NCBI GenBank assembly: GCA_050245975.1
Contig: JBFWWW010000149.1
Span: forward strand, 1-9,935
Length of the DNA stretch: 9,935 nt
DNA from: JBFWWW01 sp050245975
GTDB lineage: Bacteria; Pseudomonadota; Alphaproteobacteria; Rhizobiales; Hyphomicrobiaceae
Reading direction: 5' to 3'
Positions within the stretch are counted from its first letter, which is position 1. Each line of letters starts with the position of its first letter. Positions 5,402 through 9,935 of this stretch are shown here, in pieces. The translations under genes were made by a program, and so were the position numbers. The notes below the pieces were generated by a model, which ran no database searches, was not told where the DNA came from, and worked only from the letters and a program-made list of their open reading frames with translations.

Positions 5402-6874
5402 TCAGACAACGCGGATGACGCCCATCATCCCGCCAGCCTGGTGTTCGAGGATGTGGCAGTGGAACATCCAGTCGCCGGGATTGTCGGCGACGAAGGCAAT
5501 CTCGACCTTCTCCCGAGGCGCCATCAGTACCGTGTCCTGCCATTCGCGGTGCGGCGTCGGCGCGCCGTTGCACGAAATCACACGAAACGAGTGGCCGTGC
5601 AGATGGATCGGGTGGTGCCACGCTGTTGCATTGGTCATGGCGATCACATGCGAACCATCGCGTTCGAGCGTCAGCATCGGGTCTAGCACATGGCCTTCGG
5701 CGGCCTTGCCGTTGACGAACCAGATGCCCTGACCGTGCATCATGCCCATCATGCCGCGCATCATCCCGCCGCCCATTCCCCTTGATGTTCCTTCGCCCAT
5801 GCTGCCGCCCATCTCGGCCATCACCATTCCGCCCATCATGCCGCCATTGAAGATCACCTCGTGGCGGAGCGCCGCAGCGACATTTGGTTCGCGCAAGGGA
5901 TTGGCGGGCAGGACGATGGGCCAGTCAGGCATGGTGTCCCTAAACGGCGTCCCGCCGTAGACGAGGTCGATCAGCCGGTATTCGAGGTCCCGATAGAAGC
6001 GGTCGATGACCGAGATCCGACTGCCGGGCTCGCCCGTCATGTCGAGAATGATGTCGGCCCGCATCGCCGGTCCCAATACGACGAGGCCGCCCATTGGCGC
6101 GTGCGGCGTTACCGGCTGGCCGTCGAGCGCGATGACCTTCGGTGTATGGCCTTGGAAGTCGAGGCCGAAGATGCGCGCGTTCGCGGCATTGATGAGCCGC
6201 AGCCGGATACGCTCGCCGCTGCGCACCGGACGCGCGTCCGGCACGCGACCGTTGATGGTGACGGTGTTGCCGATCCGGCCATTGTGGCTCATGTCATGGC
6301 CGTTGCCGAAATCGTTGGAGATCTCGGCAGACTTCGTGAGCCGCCAGTCGTCGAGCACCCAGACGAGTTCCCGATCGACTCTTGGCGGATCGGGCTCTTC
6401 GACGATCAGCGGCCCGTACAGGCCGCGGCCGACCTGCTCGAAGCTGCGCTGATGCGGGTGATACCAGAAGGTACCCGCATCAACCGCGTCGAACTCGTAG
6501 ACGAAGGTCCCGCCCGGCGCGATCGGCGGCTGGTTGAGATGCGGCACGCCATCCATGGCGTTGGGGACCCGGAGCCCGTGCCAGTGGACTGTGGTTTCTT
6601 CGGCAAGCCCGTTCTCGACGGTAATCCGGAGACGCTCGCCCTGACGAACGCGGATTTCAGGTCCGGGGACGGTCTCGTTGTAGCACCAGGCGGGCGTCTC
6701 ACCGTGTGGCTCCGGCAAAAGCCGCGCCCGTCCCGGTGCGGCCCGCAAGGAGAACTCCCGGACGCCGGCCGCACGTGCGGGCAACGTGAGGCTGGGCATG
6801 CCCAGGCTTGCAGCGCCGGCGGCGCACGCCTTCAGTAAAGTTCGGCGCGATAGCGCCAAGGTGATCGGTGACAT
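5402..6874 (-). CDS. Tat-exported multicopper oxidase (CueO/CopA-like) with Met-rich insert
   Basis: This is a 490-aa three-domain multicopper oxidase. The signal peptide carries the twin-arginine motif SRRTLLK and ends at about ARA (35-36), so the protein is folded before export. All four copper-binding blocks are present: HWHG (97-100), WYHPH (137-141), HPIHLHGH (421-428) and HCHILEHQAGGM. The T1 ligands are C473, H421, H478 and M483. A Met/Gly-rich stretch (about 346-380, with 14 Met) precedes the last domain, as in Cu(I)-oxidising CueO-type enzymes. The likely role is oxidation of toxic Cu(I) to Cu(II) in the periplasm. The Shine-Dalgarno is weak (GAGAG, 6 bases before the ATG). A 7-bp-arm palindrome lies 39 bases upstream. 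It is followed closely by the DUF411 gene and heads the tightly packed part of the cluster. Confidence 0.95.
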   Translation of the reverse strand: MSPITLALSRRTLLKACAAGAASLGMPSLTLPARAAGVREFSLRAAPGRARLLPEPHGETPAWCYNETVPGPEIRVRQGERLRITVENGLAEETTVHWHGLRVPNAMDGVPHLNQPPIAPGGTFVYEFDAVDAGTFWYHPHQRSFEQVGRGLYGPLIVEEPDPPRVDRELVWVLDDWRLTKSAEISNDFGNGHDMSHNGRIGNTVTINGRVPDARPVRSGERIRLRLINAANARIFGLDFQGHTPKVIALDGQPVTPHAPMGGLVVLGPAMRADIILDMTGEPGSRISVIDRFYRDLEYRLIDLVYGGTPFRDTMPDWPIVLPANPLREPNVAAALRHEVIFNGGMMGGMVMAEMGGSMGEGTSRGMGGGMMRGMMGMMHGQGIWFVNGKAAEGHVLDPMLTLERDGSHVIAMTNATAWHHPIHLHGHSFRVISCNGAPTPHREWQDTVLMAPREKVEIAFVADNPGDWMFHCHILEHQAGGMMGVIRVV

Positions 6875-6912
6875 GGTTCGCTCTCATCAGATTTCCGCTG
6901 TGCGTCAGATGC

Positions 6913-6927
6913 GCAGACACTGTCTGC
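6913..6927. repeat. Palindrome GCAGACA-C-TGTCTGC upstream of multicopper oxidase
   Basis: This is a perfect 7-bp inverted repeat around one central base, 39 bases before the oxidase start codon. Its position suits an operator in the oxidase promoter or 5' leader. I could not assign -35/-10 boxes with confidence and do not recognise it as a CueR, CsoR or CopR site. A chance palindrome remains possible. Confidence 0.35.
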
Positions 6928-6984
6928 ACACGCATTGAGCAGCGACTGCCCGCGCGATTGCCCGGGACGCGCAGCAGGGCGCAG

Positions 6985-7006
6985 CGGTCGGAGCGCACCC
7001 CGACCG
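6985..7006 (-). terminator. Hairpin 9 bases after the Cys/Met-rich gene, no U-tract
   Basis: CGGTCGG and CCGACCG form a 7-bp GC-rich stem with an 8-base loop, starting shortly after the stop at 7015. There is no run of T on the minus strand behind it, so it is not a standard intrinsic terminator. It may be an attenuator or mRNA-stabilising structure between this gene and the oxidase. Confidence 0.3.
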
Positions 7007-7014
7007 GCGTCCGA

Positions 7015-7359
7015 TCAGATGAGCGTTCGGGGAGGGTAGGGTTCGGGCGGACTTCTCCGTCCGACAAGGTTGTAAAAGGCTCGGACCGACGGAGTTAAAC
7101 CTGTCACCGCCGGGACACCGCCCTCCGGACTAAGATTGGCCAGAACCGGAGCGACGCAAACCATGTCACAGTCGAGCCCGCCTTTGTCGCCGTCACTGTC
7201 GGAGCCGCAGCCCCGACAGTCGGCCATATCCATAGCGCCGCCATCGGCGAGCGCCATCTTGATCGACATGGTGGTTGTGCTCGCCGCGTGCGCGACCGAG
7301 CCCGCCGCGAATGCGGTGAGCAAGGCGAACACGAGTATCCGTACGAGCTTGACCATCAT
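7015..7359 (-). CDS. Secreted Cys/Met-rich small protein, probably metal-binding
   Basis: This is a 114-aa protein with a clear Sec signal peptide (1-26, cleaved near AHA-A). The mature part has a Met/Asp-rich lead (MSIKM, AMDMAD) and two cysteine pairs, CRGC (C48, C51) and CDMVC (C64, C68), separated by an acidic Asp/Gly loop. The C-terminus is SPPEPYPPRTLI. Two adjacent ATGs (7359 and 7356) are candidate starts. The Shine-Dalgarno is poor (GCGGCGG about 12 bases away). Longer in-frame starts up to 7530 would run through the lysis-cassette remnant and give a basic non-conserved N-terminus, so I reject them. It lies directly upstream of the multicopper oxidase, which with the Cys/Met content suggests periplasmic copper binding. 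I do not recognise a named family. Confidence 0.72.
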   Translation of the reverse strand: MMVKLVRILVFALLTAFAAGSVAHAASTTTMSIKMALADGGAMDMADCRGCGSDSDGDKGGLDCDMVCVAPVLANLSPEGGVPAVTGLTPSVRAFYNLVGRRSPPEPYPPRTLI

Positions 7360-7402
7360 GTATTCATAGACCGCCGCAGAATTCTTGTCGAGTTCCAAGG
7401 TG

Positions 7403-7723
7403 TCACGCCTTCTTGAGGACCTTACCCGGCGCAGCAGGAGAGCTTGGCCACGTCCTTGTCGAAGGTCTGGGCGGCGAGCACGCCCGCGCCTGATCCCGCA
7501 TGACGCTGTAATCGGCGAGCATCTCGGCAATGGCCGACCCCTCCGGAAGCATCCTGAGTTCCTCGGCCGCGCGCGTTTGGAGCTCGCGGCTATACTCGAC
7601 CACGGGCGGGCAGACCGTGACGGCTCTCGGCTCAGAAATGCCCGTTGCGCAACCGGTCAGCAAGCTCGTCGCGATCGCGAGGGCGGCGAGCCGCCGCATC
7701 GAGCATCTGGCGTTGCGCGTCAT
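7403..7723 (-). CDS. Rz1-like outer-membrane lipoprotein (o-spanin), C-terminus possibly replaced
   Basis: This is a 106-aa reading from the ATG at 7723 (AGAAGG just before it); an ATG at 7699 is an alternative with a shorter signal. A basic and hydrophobic signal (MRRLAALAIATS) leads to the lipobox LLTGC, so C25 should be lipidated. The gene starts inside the Rz-like gene in another frame, the classic Rz/Rz1 nested arrangement. Spanins join inner and outer membrane and disrupt the latter in phage lysis. The conserved-looking part ends near MRDQARAC (residue 82, base 7478). The remaining 24 residues are Pro-rich and overlap, in another frame, a peptide ending KLSCCAG. A recombination junction near 7480 is therefore possible. 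A Pro-rich tail also occurs naturally in some o-spanins. Confidence 0.65.
   Translation of the reverse strand: MTRNARCSMRRLAALAIATSLLTGCATGISEPRAVTVCPPVVEYSRELQTRAAEELRMLPEGSAIAEMLADYSVMRDQARACSPPRPSTRTWPSSPAAPGKVLKKA
7422..7481 (-). pseudogene. Possible 3' fragment of a Cys-ending gene (…AQTFDKDVAKLSCCAG)
   Basis: In a frame other than the o-spanin, 19 codons from 7481 to the TAA at 7424-7422 read like genuine protein, ending KLSCCAG. The double Cys would suit a metal-related protein and the next gene downstream is Cys/Met-rich. It may be the tail of a copper-cluster gene whose front was lost when the lysis cassette was joined here. It is very short, and I cannot name the parent protein. 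Confidence 0.28.
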
Positions 7724-7889
7724 TGACCTTCTCTGTGGTTTGGAGGCGTTCGGCAAGACGACCGGCACTCTCGCCGGAGCGCCGGAGTGCAAGCAGGAAC
7801 AGGAGGACGGCGACCGCAATGGCGCCGTAGCGCAGGGCCGCCCGCACCCCTGGGCCGGCCGCAAGTCCGGTGAGGAGAGGGGAGATCAT
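7632..7889 (-). CDS. Rz-like inner-membrane spanin (i-spanin)
   Basis: This is an 85-aa protein with one N-terminal membrane helix (about 20-35, GAIAVAVLLFLLAL) and a charged, helix-forming domain (36-85) likely to be a coiled coil. This is the layout of phage i-spanins, which pair with the lipoprotein encoded in the overlapping frame to bridge the periplasm. GAGGG lies 5 bases before the ATG, and the ATG overlaps the stop of the endolysin gene (ATGA at 7889-7886). It is short compared with lambda Rz but normal for compact cassettes. It looks intact, although the endolysin before it is broken. Confidence 0.7.
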   Translation of the reverse strand: MISPLLTGLAAGPGVRAALRYGAIAVAVLLFLLALRRSGESAGRLAERLQTTEKVNDAQRQMLDAAARRPRDRDELADRLRNGHF

Positions 7890-8517
7890 CGCCGCCCTCG
7901 TTTCCAGTCATCAAGGCGGGCATAGATCGTGATGGCGATGCCCGCGAGCGCGACGGCGATGAACACCCAGCGCAGCGTGTCGAGATAGGGCACGAGCGGT
8001 AGGATCGCCGACTGCGTCTCGGCAAGGACGTTCCGCGCCACCTCGACGCCTGCAGCGCCCATCCCATCGTTGCCACGCCTGCGGCGCCACCACCTTTCAT
8101 CGTGCGGCTCTCGGCCAGCACCTCGCGCGCGGGTAGGGTTTCCTCGGCGAACGCAGTCGCACGAACCGGGAAGCGCTCGCCCCACATCCGCGCGGGACCA
8201 TGATCGATGTGTATGAAGTCGGAGCGCGGGTAAGGTCCGAACCCGCGGAAGCCGATCGCCCGGGCAGCAGCTTCGAACGCGACCGGGTCGTGGTTGGCCA
8301 TGGCGATATCGAAGGCTATGCCATCGAGATGCTTTGAGCGCGGCGCGGCGCTGACAGCGCAGTGGTGCGCCGGACTGCGGTATGCCGAACGGATGATGGG
8401 CGGCCTGCCCACCCGGTCGCGAAGGGACCGCAGCTTGCCGGGCGCCTCCACGTTAATCCGCAAGGAGCCGCTGCCCCGGCAGGCAATCTCCGCAGGAGGG
8501 AAAGACCCACATATCCA
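7886..8517 (-). pseudogene. Phage endolysin: M15 peptidase plus C-terminal membrane segment, frameshifted and 5'-truncated
   Basis: From about 8502 one frame encodes a peptidase M15 (D-Ala-D-Ala carboxypeptidase/endolysin) domain: FPPAEIACRG, LRDRVGRPPIIRSAYRS, SKHLDGIAFDI and SDFIHIDHGPARMWGERF. The predicted zinc ligands are His at 8331-8329, Asp at 8310-8308 and His at 8211-8209, all present. At 8070-8058 the sequence ACG-ATGGG-ATGGG-CGC contains a 5-bp tandem duplication. Removing one copy joins the frame to a second reading (7886-8062) that starts GAAGVEVARN, has a membrane helix (LRWVFIAVALAGIAITIYA) and ends DDWKRGRR with its TGA overlapping the i-spanin ATG. No credible start codon precedes the M15 domain in its own frame; an ATG followed by TGG at 8514 is in another frame. 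The gene looks dead, although the 58-aa tail could be made alone from the ATG at 8062. Confidence 0.75.
8058..8067. repeat. 5-bp tandem duplication (CCCAT x2) causing the endolysin frameshift
   Basis: CCCATCCCAT on the plus strand, read ATGGGATGGG on the coding strand, is a direct 5-bp repeat with no spacer. Deleting one unit restores VATMGAAGVEVA across the two frames, so replication slippage is the simplest origin. Confidence 0.75.
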
Positions 8518-8564
8518 ACGTTCTCTGACACATCCGCCCTGCAATGGCGAGAATTGCTGGGCTT

Positions 8565-9878
8565 CTACACCACAAACACCGGAGCGAACCCGCCCCCTGG
8601 CGTCCTGAAATTTGTGGTCTGGCCTTGGTAGAGGCGCGCAGCCACCAGAAGCACCTGCCCGTCGTAGGTATACAGCCGAACATCCATCTTGCGCGCCTGC
8701 GGCGTCTCGTCGATCCTGATCATGCGCTCGCTCGGCCGGACCAGAGTCTGGGCAACGTAGCCGCCCCGCTCTATTTCTGACCAGACGCCTTTCGTCACCT
8801 TGTCGCCGCGGTACACTGCCTTTCCGCCATGTCCGCTCGTCGGCTTGAAGAACAGGTCCTTTCGCGACCTCCACAGTTCGGCGGCGTTCTCTTGGGTGAC
8901 AAGGACAGTGCGTGGGACGGCTTTGAGCTGAGCCAGAAGTGTTGGGTCCACGCCCCAGGTATCGAGGATCGCCGGATCGGAGATGAGTGAAAGGTTGCGC
9001 TTGTCGGCGAGAAGGGCGTGGTTGTGCGGATTTGGCGTCACGACCACCGCACTATCCCGATAGGCATCACGTAACGCCTTGTGCTCAGGTTGCTCAAACG
9101 CGAAGTCGGTGACCCGGTTGTACACGAGGTCGATTGGCTTCCCCTCGATACTAAGCCGGCCCGCCTCATAACGAAGTTGGCTGGCGTCCGCAATAACCGC
9201 GTCCACATTGCGCGCGGCCAGCATTTGCCGCACGAGCACGAACTCAGGGTAGAGATACTGTTCCTCCGGACTGTCGTCGACGATTGCTATCCGACGTGCG
9301 GCGCCGGTTCCCCGCTGGCGCATCCATTCTTCCTGGAACATCTGAACCGCCACGTCCTCGAAAGTGTGCGGCTTCTGCGGCATGTCCATTTCGGCACAGC
9401 ACTTGCGCTGAGCCCTTGCAAGAAGGGCATTGAGGAATGCCCCACCGGCGTTTGTATTGATCTCGATTAGCCGGGGACCGTCTTCGCCAAGATGGAAGTC
9501 GTAGCCCATCATCGCACCAACCGGGCCGTGGTCCTGCTGCGAGATTTCAGGTGCCCAGGAGAGAACCGCAACTTTGTAAGCAGGCAGCCGGGCTGTCGTT
9601 TCGACAGCGGCCACCACCTTCCGCATCCCGGTCACCTCTGTGGCTGAGAGAAACACGGGCACGTTCGAGAACAAGTGGGCCTTCGGGCGGATGAAAGTCT
9701 CGCAGAACGCTGGATCGCCAGCCTCGTGCTCCAGAGCCTCGTAGAGTGACCCTCGGTCGAGCGTGACGCAAAAGCAGTTCTGGTTGAGGCGCTCCGAAAG
9801 GGTCTGAACTGGACCAGAGAAAGTGGGATCCGGATCGCTCATTGAGCGCAAAGCCATGGCTGCGACCAGGTCGGACAC
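8565..9878 (-). CDS. ATP-grasp-like protein of unknown function
   Basis: This 437-aa soluble protein has no signal peptide. Motifs resemble ATP-grasp ligases or glutathionylspermidine-synthase-like enzymes in which the order of parts is unusual. LIEINTNAGGAF (137-148) resembles the Mg-binding E-x-N strand. FKPTSGHGGKAVYRGDK (344-360) resembles the Gly-rich ATP-binding loop and lies after it. MDVRLYTYDG (398-407) and a conserved-looking end RTPGGGFAPVF (425-435) follow. The reversed order of the E-x-N motif and Gly-rich loop suggests a circularly permuted or duplicated fold. IAIVDDSPEEQYLYPEF (197-213) begins what looks like a second domain. The start is GTG at 9878 with GGGA 7 bases upstream; in-frame ATGs at 9857 and 9842 are alternatives with worse sites. 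It is separated from the lysis remnant by about 50 bases and probably unrelated to it. The substrate is unknown. Confidence 0.85.
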   Translation of the reverse strand: MSDLVAAMALRSMSDPDPTFSGPVQTLSERLNQNCFCVTLDRGSLYEALEHEAGDPAFCETFIRPKAHLFSNVPVFLSATEVTGMRKVVAAVETTARLPAYKVAVLSWAPEISQQDHGPVGAMMGYDFHLGEDGPRLIEINTNAGGAFLNALLARAQRKCCAEMDMPQKPHTFEDVAVQMFQEEWMRQRGTGAARRIAIVDDSPEEQYLYPEFVLVRQMLAARNVDAVIADASQLRYEAGRLSIEGKPIDLVYNRVTDFAFEQPEHKALRDAYRDSAVVVTPNPHNHALLADKRNLSLISDPAILDTWGVDPTLLAQLKAVPRTVLVTQENAAELWRSRKDLFFKPTSGHGGKAVYRGDKVTKGVWSEIERGGYVAQTLVRPSERMIRIDETPQARKMDVRLYTYDGQVLLVAARLYQGQTTNFRTPGGGFAPVFVV

Positions 9879-9935
9879 GCTTCAATCCCGAGGTGGGCGT
9901 CGACCATTCTTGCGATCATCGTTGTTCCAGTGATT

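Noticed and set aside
5861..6838. Plus-strand open frame of 325 codons opposite the multicopper oxidase
   Set aside because: The oxidase on the other strand has all copper motifs; the antisense product is Arg/Asp-rich with no recognisable domain.
7360..7530. N-terminal extension of the Cys/Met-rich protein up to 7530
   Set aside because: The extension is basic, lacks conserved character and would bury the clear signal peptide that begins at 7359.
8518..8874. Extension of the M15 frame upstream to an ATG at 8874
   Set aside because: Most of it lies inside the ATP-grasp-like gene in another frame and is not domain-like.
9882..9935. Open minus-strand frame from the window edge ending NGRRPPRD with TGA just before the GTG of the ATP-grasp-like gene
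   Set aside because: Only 17 codons are visible. It could be the end of an upstream gene, but nothing besides its position supports it.

Overview
This is a GC-rich window in which every convincing gene lies on the minus strand. The style of the genes suggests an alphaproteobacterium and an accessory (plasmid, island or prophage-scarred) region: a Tat-exported multicopper oxidase in a periplasmic redox operon, a MerR-HMA fusion, and an M15-type lysis cassette. No rRNA, tRNA, CRISPR array or insertion sequence is visible, so the taxonomic placement is inference.

In the direction of transcription (high to low coordinates) there are four blocks. (1) 9878-8565: a 437-aa protein of unknown function with ATP-grasp-like motifs. 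(2) 8517-7403: a decayed phage lysis cassette. It holds an M15 peptidase endolysin with a C-terminal membrane segment, broken by a 5-bp tandem duplication and lacking a recognisable 5' end. An i-spanin (Rz-like) and an embedded, overlapping o-spanin (Rz1-like lipoprotein) follow. (3) 7359-1487: a ten-gene, tightly packed copper/thiol redox cluster. It encodes a secreted Cys/Met-rich protein, a multicopper oxidase, a DUF411 protein, a 52-aa Met-rich membrane peptide, a membrane-anchored cytochrome c, a TlpA-like thioredoxin, a small Cys-containing membrane protein, a SCO1/SenC protein, an unrecognised polytopic membrane protein and CcdA. Several neighbours overlap by ATGA or a few bases, so translational coupling is likely. 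(4) 1463-1: a mercury-type operon. A near-perfect mer operator/promoter drives merR (fused to an HMA domain), a second CcdA/DsbD-like membrane protein, and a third gene cut by the window edge.

The copper block reads as a periplasmic system. The multicopper oxidase, DUF411 protein and SCO protein handle copper. TlpA and CcdA supply reducing equivalents to periplasmic thiols, and the cytochrome c may pass electrons. The mer block is separately controlled by its own operator. Its MerR carries the three Hg(II)-ligand cysteines at the canonical spacing.

The main oddities are three. An apparent nonsense codon truncates the SCO protein, with a 28-codon open continuation that ends exactly in an ATGA overlap with the next gene. 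A 5-bp duplication splits the endolysin. A Shine-Dalgarno-like sequence and ATG inside merR could release a free HMA chaperone.
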